A stretch of DNA of 64,000 nt from Acidobacteriota bacterium. Lineage in GTDB: Bacteria; Acidobacteriota; Blastocatellia; RBC074. Position 1 is the stretch's first letter; every line of letters begins with the position of its first letter. The translations under genes were made by a program, and so were the position numbers. The notes beneath the pieces are model-generated. The model made no database searches. It was not told the origin of the DNA and saw nothing but the letters and a program-made list of their open reading frames with translations. The stretch spans positions 222,633 through 286,632 of the forward strand of contig JADJLO010000002.1 in NCBI GenBank assembly GCA_016710075.1, in the 5' to 3' direction. Of the stretch, positions 1 through 8,805 are shown piece by piece.

Positions 1-361
1 GAATCGGAAAATAGATCGATCCGAGCACCGGCAATCCATCACGCTCCAACGCGATCATCGTTCCGAACAGAGGCGTTTTCAGGACGAACGACTTCGTCCC
101 GTCTATCGGATCGATAATCCACCGGTGAGAAGACGCCTTGTCAGTCTCTCCATACTCTTCGCCGTAAATCGAAAAGCCGGGATAGAGCTTTTCGAGCGAC
201 ACCCGCAGGAACTCCTCAACCTCACGGTCGGCTTTGGTAACCGGTGTGTCGTCCGATTTCATTTCGACTTCGAGCGGCTGACCGAAATACCGGCGAACTA
301 TTGCACCCGATTTTCTGCTCAGCTCATTGAGCACCGGAAAAAATGATTCGAGATTCTCCAT
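1..361 (-). CDS. Inositol monophosphatase-family phosphatase (partial)
   Basis: The 120 visible codons are the N-terminal part of an inositol monophosphatase/histidinol-phosphatase-type enzyme; the rest lies off the left edge. The metal-binding signature DPIDGTKSF follows WII at about residues 83-94, and a GEEYG segment upstream supplies the acidic residues expected for the first metal site. Family members hydrolyse phosphate monoesters with Mg2+ in the cytoplasm; the substrate (inositol phosphate, histidinol phosphate or PAP) cannot be decided from this part. The ATG at 361-359 lies one base after the recX stop, so it is probably translated with recX. Confidence 0.85.
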   Translation of the reverse strand, partial: MENLESFFPVLNELSRKSGAIVRRYFGQPLEVEMKSDDTPVTKADREVEEFLRVSLEKLYPGFSIYGEEYGETDKASSHRWIIDPIDGTKSFVLKTPLFGTMIALERDGLPVLGSIYFPI

Positions 362-362
362 A

Positions 363-867
363 TCAGGAATTCCCCTCAGTCTCTGCTTCTTTGCTGAGCT
401 GCCGGACTTTTCGCAGAACCAGATCGTAGCTGAAGCCGCGGCGCATCAGATAATCGAACAGTTTTTTTGTCTCCTCACGGGTTGAGGGCTTCCCTTTGAG
501 CCGGACACGCTTGTCGACGGCACGATCGATCAGCCCCTCTTCATCCCGCTCGGTGTAGGCTTCATCGAGCGCGTTTTCCACGACCTCAGGCGGCAACTTC
601 TTCCTTTGCATCGCGGCGAAGCCTGGTCCGGCCCAGCGGCCTCGCAGTGAGCCTGGACCCAGCAAACGAAGCGGCATACTGCTCGTCATTGAGATATCCC
701 AGCTCCATCAACCTGGTGATCACCTGCTCGACCACTTGCTCTTCTGCCCACTCCTTCTCATTGAGCCTCTCGCGCATCTCCGCCACCGTCCGCGGCTTGT
801 AGGCAAGCAGCCGCAGGCCTCTTTCCATGGTTTTTTCATAGAGTGTCGCCGCCATAATCAATGCCAA
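363..867 (-). pseudogene. recX: Regulatory protein RecX, frameshifted
   Basis: RecX binds RecA filaments and limits recombinase activity. The N-terminal part (855-590) reads through the RecX helical repeats, with YLNDEQYAASF and RPLGRTRLRRD. The C-terminal part (610-363) continues in another frame with KKLPPEVVENALDEAY and a final repeat ending KLFDYLMRRGFSYDLVLRKV. The switch needs one indel near 595-610; either the gene is broken or the assembly has an error. Two starts are possible, ATG at 867 or at 855; neither has a clear ribosome site. The next gene starts one base after its stop. Confidence 0.8.
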
Positions 868-875
868 GTGTAAAG

Positions 876-990
876 TTAAATGAGAAGTTGTCCGTTGTCA
901 GTCACCGATTCCCTGCACTCGATGAGCAAACAGATAATAACCGACAACTCACGTCTCACTTTAAACTTTATATCTTAAACTTTAAACTCA
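876..990. repeat. Dispersed TTTAAAG-rich repeat, copy A
   Basis: The left edge carries GTAAAGTTAAATGAGAAGTT followed by GTCCGTTGTCAGTC; the right edge carries repeated TTTAAACTTTA blocks. The reverse complement of the left part closely resembles the right part of the copy at 1828-1978, so the same element flanks yebC in opposite orientations. No coding potential. Confidence 0.6.
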
Positions 991-1000
991 TGATTCCTGT

Positions 1001-1030
1001 TTTACGATTTCTCGATAGCCGTGTTATATT
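1001..1030 (+). promoter_or_regulatory. Probable sigma-70 promoter of yebC
   Basis: TTTACG at 1001-1006 and TATATT at 1025-1030 are separated by 18 bases; the -10 box matches the consensus at 5 of 6 positions. Transcription would start near 1037, about 40 bases before the yebC ATG. Assigned by eye only. Confidence 0.45.
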
Positions 1031-1078
1031 TTTCGCTTATATTTCCATAGATAAATCAAACATTCGAGGTAACCCAAT

Positions 1079-1828
1079 ATGTCCGGGCATAGTAAATGGC
1101 ATACGATCAAACATAAAAAAGGTGCGCTGGATGCCAAGCGCGGAAAATTATTCACCAAGCTCATCAAGGAAATCAGCATATCGGCCCGAAGTGGCGGCGG
1201 AGATGTCAATGGCAACGCGCGCCTGCGTAAAGCAGTCAACGACGCCAAGGCCGGGAACATGCCGAATGACACGATCGATCGCGCAATCAAACGCGGCACC
1301 GGAGAACTCGAAGGCGTTCATTACGAGGAAGTGACATACGAAGGATACGGCCCGGGAGGAGTAGCCGTCATGGTTCAGACCACGACGGATAATCGCAACC
1401 GAACGGTATCGGAATTGCGGCACATCTTCTCAAAGAACGGCGGAAACCTCGGCGAGTCAGGCTCGGTTGCATGGATGTTCAATAAGAAAGGGCAGATCAT
1501 CGTTGACGCCGCAATCAAAGGCGAAGACGCGATGCTCGAGATCGCTCTCGAGGCCGGCGCGGAGGATATGAGAAATGAAGGCGAGAGCTATGAAATCCTG
1601 ACTGCGTCTGAAGATTTCCATGCCGTGCTCGATGGGGTCAAAGCCGCAGGCATCGAACCAGTCTCAGCGGAAATCGCGATGATCCCGATAAACACGATCA
1701 AGCTTGAAGGATCTTTGGTTAACCAGATGCTCAAGCTTTATGACGCTCTCGACGATCACGACGACGTTCAGAGTCTCGCCTCGAACTTCGAAATCGATGA
1801 TGCAGCCATGGAACAGACTGGAGCTTAA
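1079..1828 (+). CDS. yebC: YebC/PmpR-family (TACO1-type) protein
   Basis: A full-length 249-residue YebC-family protein starting MSGHSKWHTIKHKKGALDAK, the hallmark N-terminus. The family has been described both as DNA-binding regulators and as TACO1-like ribosome factors relieving stalling at proline stretches; the sequence does not decide between them. The middle holds the conserved NDTIDRAIKRGTGE and YEGYGPGG segments, and the C-terminal part has the expected acidic ferredoxin-like domain. In many bacteria yebC sits with ruvC; here the next gene is another Holliday-junction resolvase, recU, across a repeat. The gene is intact. Confidence 0.96.
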   Translation: MSGHSKWHTIKHKKGALDAKRGKLFTKLIKEISISARSGGGDVNGNARLRKAVNDAKAGNMPNDTIDRAIKRGTGELEGVHYEEVTYEGYGPGGVAVMVQTTTDNRNRTVSELRHIFSKNGGNLGESGSVAWMFNKKGQIIVDAAIKGEDAMLEIALEAGAEDMRNEGESYEILTASEDFHAVLDGVKAAGIEPVSAEIAMIPINTIKLEGSLVNQMLKLYDALDDHDDVQSLASNFEIDDAAMEQTGA

Positions 1829-1978
1829 AGGAGTTTAAAGTTCAAAGCAAAAAAGTTTAAAGTGGCGTTGTCGATAGCCGGATGGTCAGCTACATTCTCA
1901 TTCCTTCAGCATTCTCGGAATCCAGGACTGACAACTTCCAACTTCTCTTTAAACTTTAAACTATAAACTTTGAACTAC
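1828..1978. repeat. Dispersed TTTAAAG-rich repeat, copy B
   Basis: Left part has AGTTTAAAGTTCAAAG and AAGTTTAAAGTGG; right part has GACTGACAACTTCCAACTTC followed by TTTAAACTTTAAACT. The right part is close to the reverse complement of the left part of copy A. The element abuts the yebC stop and ends just before the recU start. Confidence 0.6.
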
Positions 1979-1980
1979 TT

Positions 1981-2646
1981 ATGACTTACAAGCGACGCGG
2001 CGCAGTCACAGGATCCGGTTTTCAGGAAGCCATCAACCGTGTCAACGACGCATATGAGCGCACCGGCAGAGCGTGCATCACACGCAAGGCCATTCCCGGA
2101 AAATATCTCGTCGACAAGGGTGAGCAGAGGAAGGGGTTGTCGCTGCCTGATCTGGGGACAGGGGGCACTTCCAGGATCGATTCCTCCGATCTGGCGAGAC
2201 TCGCAAAGGCGCAGAAGGTCACCGACTGGCGACGATTTGTTCCGGAATCGAAGGCTGAACCGGATTACGGCGGAGTCGTTTCGCCTGACGGGCGGGCGAT
2301 ATTTTTCGACGCCAAGACGACAAGACGCGAAGCCCTCGATTTCGACAACCTGCACGCACACCAGATTTCTTATCTGGAACGAACCTCAAGGCTCGGAGCG
2401 ATAGCGGGATTTCTGGTGGAGTTCAATAAATACAAGCAGATCTTCTTTCTGCCGGTGCAGGTGTTGCTCAAATGGCGTGAGGAAAGCACGCGGAAAAGCC
2501 TGCCATACAAATTTTTTACCAGCCACCTGGTGCCTGCTCCATCAGGAAAGGGATTGATAATTTTCGATTATCTTTCAGCCATTGAGCAGCAGGAAGATCG
2601 CTATCAACGCGATTTTCAGAAATTCGACCTGAATACTGCCAGGTGA
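1981..2646 (+). CDS. recU: RecU-like Holliday junction resolvase
   Basis: A 221-residue protein with the RecU layout: an N-terminal GXXFQEAINRVNDAYERTG helix, a KAIPGKY segment, a YGGVV...AIFFDAKTT nuclease core with the catalytic Asp and Lys, then HQISYLERTSRLGAIAGFLV and a C-terminal FFLPVQVLLKWRE strand. RecU cuts Holliday junctions during recombinational repair. Between the first helix and the nuclease core there is an unusual hydrophilic stretch (about residues 42-88), longer than in Bacillus-type RecU. No clear Shine-Dalgarno site precedes the ATG, which directly abuts the repeat. Confidence 0.8.
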   Translation: MTYKRRGAVTGSGFQEAINRVNDAYERTGRACITRKAIPGKYLVDKGEQRKGLSLPDLGTGGTSRIDSSDLARLAKAQKVTDWRRFVPESKAEPDYGGVVSPDGRAIFFDAKTTRREALDFDNLHAHQISYLERTSRLGAIAGFLVEFNKYKQIFFLPVQVLLKWREESTRKSLPYKFFTSHLVPAPSGKGLIIFDYLSAIEQQEDRYQRDFQKFDLNTAR

Positions 2647-2711
2647 AATAACTTCCCGGCCACCCCGCCCACCCCTGGCCACCCCTCAAAAAATATAAAG
2701 GAGAAATCTCT

Positions 2712-3432
2712 ATGAGAACCGGTTTGTTTTTCGGAAGGGGATTGGCGCATCTGCTGGCCGCATCGATCATCCTCTTAATCACGTTTGATCAGGTGGAGGC
2801 AAAGAAGATATTCGTGCCGGGACGGCGGGCAATCGTCTTCGATGAGCGTGTTTCGGTATTGCGTGAGAGGCCTGATGCCAAATCAAGAGTGGTCCAGCGG
2901 CTCCGTCGCGGGCGGGAGATCGGCATCCTCGCTTCAGCCGCAACCAGGAGTGGCGGCAGGTATCTGCGAGTGGCAATTTCAAGGAACAGGGAAGGGTGGA
3001 TTCTGGCGGAGTCCGTCGTGATTCCCGGCAGCACCCTCGATGCTCAAAAAATTCTGCGGCTGATTGATGAGACCTCAGATGATTTCATCAGGGCAAAGCT
3101 GGCGAGACTATGCGCTGATGAGTTCCGGACAACGGCATTGGCGCCCGCCGCCCTGCTCAAACTCGGTGAAACGGCCGAGCGGGTTGCAGAGCGTTTGACC
3201 AGGGATGCCGGACGCAGACTCGGCGAAGATCCATCTATCCCCGGCGTCAGTCGCCGTGACCTGTTCCTCAACTTCATCGGCCTTGATCGATTTAACAAGA
3301 TCGGACTTACTTTTAACTACGTCGAGGACGAGGGCGATTCATTTACGACGGGAAGGCTTACCGCGAGCTGCTGAAAAATATCCGAAAAGCAAAGAAGCGG
3401 AGAGGGTCAGAAGTTTAAAGTCCAAAGTTTAA
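2712..3432 (+). pseudogene. Exported SH3-like domain protein, frameshifted at the 3' end
   Basis: A signal-peptide start (hydrophobic residues about 12-27 ending VEA) is followed by a bacterial SH3-like domain (about 40-105) with VSVLRERPDAKSRVVQRLRR and GWILAESV, then a helical segment. Such proteins act in the periplasm or cell envelope, often binding peptides or peptidoglycan; the role here is unknown. The reading frame breaks at TTT near 3340, and a second base is missing in the A5 tract near 3376; restoring both gives YDGKAYRELLKKYPKSKEAERVR. The frame then runs into the TTTAAAG repeat, which provides the stop. AAAGGAG precedes the ATG. Confidence 0.7.
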
Positions 3433-3441
3433 AGTTTAAAG
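3411..3441. repeat. TTTAAAG tandem block
   Basis: Short direct repeats of the TTTAAAGT type, the same motif as in copies A and B near yebC. The block supplies the stop codon of the preceding broken gene. Confidence 0.6.
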
Positions 3442-3539
3442 CGTTGACGCATGGAGTTAACGCATGGAGTATTCTTTATCTCCGTTGCGTAAAGTTTAAA
3501 GCATGAACCGATGATACGTGGATCATTGAAAACAGGCGG

Positions 3540-3691
3540 ACTCCATGGAGTGCGGCGACCTGTCGCCGCTTTGGTAGTCCTGTGGCCACTCAAATATTGA
3601 GAAAAATCTAATCCACCGCAAACCGCCCACCGATTTAACAGGACTTCTGGAACAATACCAAAGCGGCGACAAGTCGCCGCACTCCATGGAG
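3540..3691. repeat. Inverted-repeat element with 36-base arms
   Basis: The arms at 3540-3576 and 3656-3691 are reverse complements with one internal mismatch. Each arm itself contains two palindromes, CTCCATGGAG and GCGGCGAC-N2-GTCGCCGC. About 80 bases lie between the arms. This is a REP- or MITE-like unit without a gene; the rest of 3433-3780 shows nothing recognisable. Confidence 0.75.
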
Positions 3692-3780
3692 GTCGCAAAT
3701 TTGATGCGATTTGGAAAAGCGCTGCTACAAACTTTTAACTAGCAGGGCCTTTTCTGCAACGGAGGAATAAATTAAATTCC

Positions 3781-3811
3781 TTGACATCGCCACCTCCCGA
3801 TCTGCTATATT
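3781..3811 (+). promoter_or_regulatory. Consensus-like -35/-10 promoter
   Basis: A perfect TTGACA at 3781-3786 and TATATT at 3806-3811 with a 19-base spacer. It points at the short reading frame starting at 4005, about 190 bases downstream, which has a strong AGGAGG site. This probably was the promoter of the Rhs gene whose remains follow. Confidence 0.5.
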
Positions 3812-4004
3812 GCGCCCGCCATTAAAACAAACAAAAGATAAAAGACCATCGATTGCCCGTTCCTCCATATTCTGATTCAACGACTTTACTTCGACTGAAG
3901 TGAATCGATTACGTGAGCATAGTTTCCATCAGTCGCCATAGCCAGGCGGCTGCAGCCGACAGCCAAACGAACGATGACCGGCTCGGGTCATCAGGAGGAC
4001 AATT

Positions 4005-4037
4005 ATGCGCAGCCTTCTATTACTTTTATCAACATGA
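4005..4037 (+). pseudogene. Ten-codon 5' remnant of an exported protein (probably Rhs)
   Basis: AGGAGG at 3993-3998, six bases before ATG 4005, starts MRSLLLLLST and then a stop that overlaps the next ATG (4034). The hydrophobic start is like a signal peptide. With the promoter at 3781 this is a complete initiation region lacking its gene body, which suggests that an Rhs gene lost its middle and that its start now lies against a toxin tail. Inferred from position; no long homologous segment remains. Confidence 0.4.
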
Positions 4038-4432
4038 AAACACAGGGAAATCAACCTATACCCAAAGATCCGTACAAAAGAACATATGAGCAATATTGGA
4101 ATCAGACGTCGGAACCATATGCTGTAGCTAAATCTATAGCTATTAAAGGGCCAGGCATTGATAAAACAATACCATTGGGTTCTCAATACTATTCGTGGCC
4201 GGCTTACTGGATTTTCAATGCCACATTAGATGCAGGATATTCATCTCACCAGGAGTTCCAGAATGTTACCTTGATTCATGAGTACATGCATATATTGAAT
4301 AACATGAATCATGAGCAACTCGTTGAAAAATGGGAAAAAGAGGGTGCACAGTTTAATGAATATTGGAGAAATAGAGGTGGCCTTGGGCCTGCAATTCAGG
4401 ACTGGATAAGAGGAGGCTGCAAGAAGGAGTAG
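4034..4432 (+). CDS. Orphan Rhs-type C-terminal tail with HExxH metalloprotease motif
   Basis: A 132-residue AT-rich reading frame, out of keeping with the chromosomal genes. It ends with LIHEYMHILNNMNHEQLVEKW, in which HEYMH is a zinc-protease-type HExxH motif, followed by a short Trp-rich tail ending GGCKKE. This layout matches the tips of Rhs/YD-repeat proteins, where the C-terminal variable domain is the toxin or processing domain. It has no Rhs core of its own and could start at 3974 or 4034. A membrane-anchored protein begins 12 bases downstream, as expected for a toxin-immunity pair. Activity is unproven. Confidence 0.55.
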   Translation: MKTQGNQPIPKDPYKRTYEQYWNQTSEPYAVAKSIAIKGPGIDKTIPLGSQYYSWPAYWIFNATLDAGYSSHQEFQNVTLIHEYMHILNNMNHEQLVEKWEKEGAQFNEYWRNRGGLGPAIQDWIRGGCKKE

Positions 4433-4443
4433 GAGATGTTTAT

Positions 4444-4918
4444 ATGATGATTAAAATCTTATTGATCCTTTTGTCGGCAACTATTTTGGCTGGCGTTATC
4501 ATATTTTGGCCCTATGAAGTCAGGATTAAGGGCGAGACTGAAAATTTGAAGACAGACCGGCCTGAATTCCCCATCACTGTTTATTCAGAAGACAAAGGGG
4601 AAATATCAGTAAGGGCTGTACTAATTATTCCTGAAGATCACTTTAACCAAAGTGATCTGGTGCGGGTTATGAAATGGTACAGTACAGTTAATTCAACGTA
4701 TAGTATTATTGTTGTAAATTTGTACACGAATCCTGATAATGCAAGATCTTATTGGCCGATGCCCAGGTCGTTATGTATATGAGGATGCTGGTTATATTAA
4801 AATGAGCCGAAAATCTGGTGAAGCAGACGAGTGGTTTATTTATAGAAGATTTCTTCCCATACCGGTATGTAGTAATAGGGTAGTTTTATCAGGTAATTAT
4901 CATGGGCCAAGAGGATAA
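4444..4918 (+). pseudogene. Membrane-anchored putative immunity protein, frameshifted
   Basis: The N-terminus is a hydrophobic anchor (residues 4-22) with no clear lipobox; the rest is polar and presumably periplasmic. After about 100 residues the frame breaks near 4745-4765 and continues as GRCPGRYVYEDAGYIKMSRK to a stop at 4918. The segment IIPEDHFNQSDLVRVMKWYS aligns by eye with IEPEYYNQKNIHRLFLWHYK in the lipoprotein at 7761, so the two appear to be paralogous immunity-type proteins. It directly follows the HExxH tail. Function is inferred from position. Confidence 0.5.
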
Positions 4919-4984
4919 GCCCCACTTGATGGATTTACACACCATGAGGGGGGATCTCAGTTAGCGATGTCATTACTCTGTTGT

Positions 4985-5066
4985 AAATAGCAAGGGATAT
5001 GTCGGGGATGAATGTAACGACATCACCTCGGGCCTGACATTCCGTAGAACGGGCGCGATCAAGTAG
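4985..5066 (+). pseudogene. Short remnant upstream of the Rhs core
   Basis: In the frame of the following Rhs core the sequence reads GLTFRRTGAIK and then TAG immediately before the ATG at 5067. If the TAG was once a sense codon, the core continued upstream here. Nothing else is recognisable between 4919 and 5066. Confidence 0.3.
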
Positions 5067-6769
5067 ATGAATTACGGCAACGGGCGGAGGCTGCAGATGA
5101 GTTACGACGCCAACCGGCAGCAGCCAGCCGGCATGAAGGTCGACCGGCAGGACGGAAGCGACACGATCATCGATAACGCTTACCAGTATTATGACTCACA
5201 GGGGCGCAACAACGGCCGGATCAGACAGATCACGGACAACTACGACCCGGGCTACACGACGCAGTATTATTACGACGATTACAACCGGCTGACGGGGGCC
5301 TACGCGGGACCGATTCCGAACTGGACGTGGTCGCGCAGCTATGCGCACGATCCGTGGGGGAATATCACCAATCTTGCCGGGGTGACACAAAACTACGCGA
5401 CCAACACAAGCGGGGCTCCGGCGACAAATCGTGTCATCGGCGACAGCACCGGAGCCGCCTTCGGATACGATCAGGCCGGGAATATGACCTCCGCTCCGGG
5501 ATGGTCTTACGCCTATGACGGAGCCAACAGGCTTAATCAGGCTTCAGGACCTTCCGGCACAAGCACCTATGCTTTTGACGGCGACGGGATGAGAGTCAAG
5601 CAGACGTCAAACGGAGGCTCACCGTTGCTCTACGTCAGGTCGAGCATCATCAAACAGGCTGTCCTTGAGGTCAATTCGACGCAAGGGGTCTACCGAGCCT
5701 ACATCTACGCCGGTGGCAAGCTGCTGGCCGAGAGGACTCAGGACGGGAATCTCTACTGGCTGCACACGAACCATCTTGGGAATTCGAGCCGGATGACGGA
5801 CCAGAACGGAACGATGGTTTATCGCGGAGAGTTCGATCCTTACGGGAACCTGGTCTATGAATGGGGCTTGGCGGGGCTCAATACGAGGAAGTTCACGGGG
5901 TATGAAAGGGATAGCAACACCGGACTCGATTACGCCAATGCGAGGATGTATGGGCCTGGGAGGGGACGCTTCATGCAGCCCGATCCTGCAGGGCTCAAGG
6001 GGGCGAAAGTCGCGAGGCCAGAGACCCTGAATCGATATGCCTATGTACACAATGATCCGGTAAACCTTGTCGATAGAAATGGAGCCGAGGGCGAGCGTCC
6101 CGTCGACCCATTCCAGGCATTATGGGATTTATGGGCCCACAGCCGGGATTTGTATGCCCCGCTCACTCAACCAGAATCCGAGGTTTCAAGTCCGGCGTTT
6201 AATGACCTGTATAGACGTGCTTATGAAGCCTGTAAAGGTCAAATACCTGACAATCTGGACTCAGATCAGAAGGCGAACTTTACATCTGAGGTTGCGCAGA
6301 AAATATTGCACGTTACAGGATGGTCGGCAAAATATCAGAAGACCTGCTGGCTGTAACATGGGCTATGGAAAGCCGATTTGAATGGAATCCCATAACACAA
6401 TATATGGAGGACACTGATACATATGATGTTGGGCCGATGCAACTGAACAGCTATTTTACTGCCAATGACATTGGTGATGGATTTTACGATCCCACTCAAT
6501 ATGGGTTAGGGTGGGAAGACGTTATGGGAAATTACAGTAAAGGAACTCGATTTAATGGAAATCATCATGCAAATATATTAGTGGGGGCGCTGAAATTAAA
6601 ATGGCTTCTTCATGTGAAGGGCTCTGAGAGCGAAGCTGCACGTGCATATGTAGGGGCGCCCGGCAAACCTGGCCCCGAGGCTCGAAAGACGCAGTATGAT
6701 TTATACTCCAACGGATTTAAAAAGTTTTTGACTGTTATAAAAATAACCTTGGCCTTTAGCTCTCTCTGA
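5067..6769 (+). pseudogene. Rhs core with transglycosylase-like C-terminal toxin domain, frameshifted
   Basis: The first part (5067 to about 6075) is the C-terminal end of an Rhs/YD-repeat shell: YD-type repeats, then the RHS core DPYGNLVYEW...GLDYANARMYGPGRGRFMQPDP and NRYAYVHNDPVNLVDRNG. After this boundary comes an AT-rich variable domain. One frame ends at 6356; the next frame takes over near 6318 and contains WAMESRFEWNP, VGPMQLN and GALKLKW, resembling a lysozyme-like/SLT transglycosylase fold with a catalytic Glu. The predicted effector would cleave peptidoglycan in the periplasm of a target cell. The N-terminal Rhs shell is absent. A lipoprotein follows 38 bases later, consistent with periplasmic immunity. 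Confidence 0.7.
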
Positions 6770-6807
6770 AAAACATGGATGTTTATAACATCGACGAGGA
6801 TCGAGTA

Positions 6808-7544
6808 ATGAATAATACGGGCCATACACAATGGAACTATCGGACGACTCCAATGATTATCTTTATTATTCTTATTCTGACTTGCTGTTCAGCTAAAGAG
6901 GGTGAATTACGAAATCAAACCACGGGTAGGATATTAATGAATGACCAGGGAAAGGATTTTATCCTAACTACTGACGATATCACCCAAGTTGATTTTGCTA
7001 ATTTTACTTTTCCTGTTTCTCCTGGACAGAAAACGCTTCTACCAATCGCTTCTTTTAAAGTAGTTGATAGAGTGTACAGATATAAAGAAGATACTGGTAA
7101 GCGCGTTGAGTTTTATCAATCTAAAAATATCATTTTCGATAATGTTACAGGAAAGATGTAAACAAAGATGCAATTGTCGTCTTCACGATTGTCTCAGGTG
7201 ATTTCTCAATTGGGACGGGAAGAGAGCATTGTATATACATATATACCGTCTTCGATAAACATTTGAAACTGATATGGTGTATTGACACAGGAGATCGTTC
7301 TGCCGGGGGATTGCGTGATGTATATGGTGAGGGTGGAAATTTAATAGTTGAAACGTACAACTCAGATGTTATTTTTGACAATCAGGGAAGTGCAGTTCCC
7401 GGAGCTTCCTGCTGTAGTAAAACATATACTAGAGCGGTATATCAATGGACAGGCGTTAGTTACCAGTTAATTGAAGCCAAAAGATATGATAATCCTTTAA
7501 ATTTCGGGGCCTATCCAATTGATAATCATAAACGTATTAAATGA
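6808..7544 (+). pseudogene. Putative immunity lipoprotein, frameshifted
   Basis: The ATG at 6808 has GAGGA seven bases upstream and is preferred over the ATG at 6775. The start gives a signal peptide with lipobox ILTC. The mature part continues to 7161, then needs one base near 7150-7165 to join VNKDAIVVFTIVSGDF and onward through KLIWCIDTGDRSAGGLRDVY and GASCCSKTYTRAVYQW to 7544. A lipoprotein placed directly behind a peptidoglycan-cleaving toxin domain fits immunity acting in the periplasm. The pattern TGDRxxGGLRxVY...CCxxxxTR recurs, to my recollection, in exported acidobacterial proteins of unknown function. Confidence 0.55.
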
Positions 7545-7760
7545 ATTCCATCTTTAGGCCTTGGTCATGGTTTCAGCCATGGCGACTGATCAGGCTGTCT
7601 TTTGCAGGTTTTTTGATTAACTGGCCATTGGCCGTGCCTGGATGTCTAAACAATCCAACAACAAATCGTACAGAGAGGGCGGCCGCGAAGATTCCTATTT
7701 GAGTAACTTTACATCAGGTTAATTATTCAGAATTAGAATATCTGCAAGGGTAGGTGGAAA

Positions 7761-8506
7761 ATGCTTTCTAAAAGACATCAAATGATGAGAACTTATTTGT
7801 TAATTTTATTGATAATTATGACCGGTTTAATCTCATGTAGTCGACCATCTAAAGAAAAAACTGGGCCGGCCCCGCCCGATTTCCCTTTCATCATGGAAAA
7901 TGAGAAGGCTTCAGTTATTTTTATCGAACCAGAATATTATAATCAAAAAAATATACATCGTTTGTTCTTATGGCATTATAAAAAAGGGCTTAATACCGAA
8001 ATGCCTCTACAATTATGCTATTTACAGATAAAAGGTTGCTTGACGCATATAATATAGCATCGCTTGAAAAGTATACTGATTGGAGTTATAGAGAGCCATT
8101 GCCGATTAAAGTTAGCCCTTCACCCTCTCCATCACCTTGGCATTCTTCAAGACTTCATTATTATGATGCTAGATTATCCATTGTACCTTCAGAGTCATCA
8201 TTGAACCCGAACCAAGGAGATGACAGGAGTAGCAGAGGATATAATGTCGTATATTCTTTCGCTCCTGATTTGATTAAACCAAATGAGATAAAAAAGGTCG
8301 TTTTAAGGGGGGCAACATGGACGGAAGGAAATTATAATATCGAGACCCATGAATTTCCATGGTCACCAGGTAAGATCACCTTGCAAGCATACGACATCTA
8401 TAATGTAGAGCCCAAAGGCCGTTACTACACATTTACAGTGCCCCGAATGATTGGTGATTATCGAGTACCAGCATTGTTTTCAACATCCTTCCCGATAAAC
8501 CAGTAG
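7761..8506 (+). pseudogene. Second immunity-type lipoprotein, frameshifted, no toxin beside it
   Basis: ATG 7761 follows AGGTGG; the signal peptide ends in lipobox LISC. The frame breaks near 8010-8020, where PLQLCYLQ gives way to MLFTDKRLLDAYN, and runs on to 8506. A Pro/Ser-rich stretch (SPSPSPSPW) and a domain containing KVVLRGATWTEGNYNIETHE follow. The segment before the break resembles the anchored protein at 4444. It has no adjacent toxin, so it could be an orphan immunity gene retained after toxin loss. The 216 bases before it (7545-7760) hold nothing I recognise. Confidence 0.45.
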
Positions 8507-8507
8507 G

Positions 8508-8732
8508 AATTCAACCCGAAAACTGGTACAAATATTCAATGACAGAATCGCCTATGTCTATCTTGGCTGGATGTATTCAGTAACACTGGATGGCGGGCGA
8601 ACCTGGCACTTATGGGATGGAGAGAGAAAACTACCTGAATGGGAGTGTTGCGATCCAGGATTGATACAAGAAGTCAGTATTTCAGATCAGGGAACAGGCA
8701 TTATGACATTAAGACCAGATCCGAAAAACTGA
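8508..8732 (+). pseudogene. 3' fragment of an exported protein with BNR-like motif
   Basis: A reading frame without a start reads VYLGWMYSVTLDGGRTWHLW and ends EVSISDQGTGIMTLRPDPKN. SVTLDGGRTWHLW resembles the Asp-box repeat of beta-propeller proteins. It is a leftover C-terminus, perhaps of another immunity-type protein. Confidence 0.35.
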
Positions 8733-8805
8733 AAGCCTGATACGCCTTAAGACCTCTGATTTCGGGCAACATTGGGCACAATAATAGTGATCAGTATAGA
8801 TCTGC

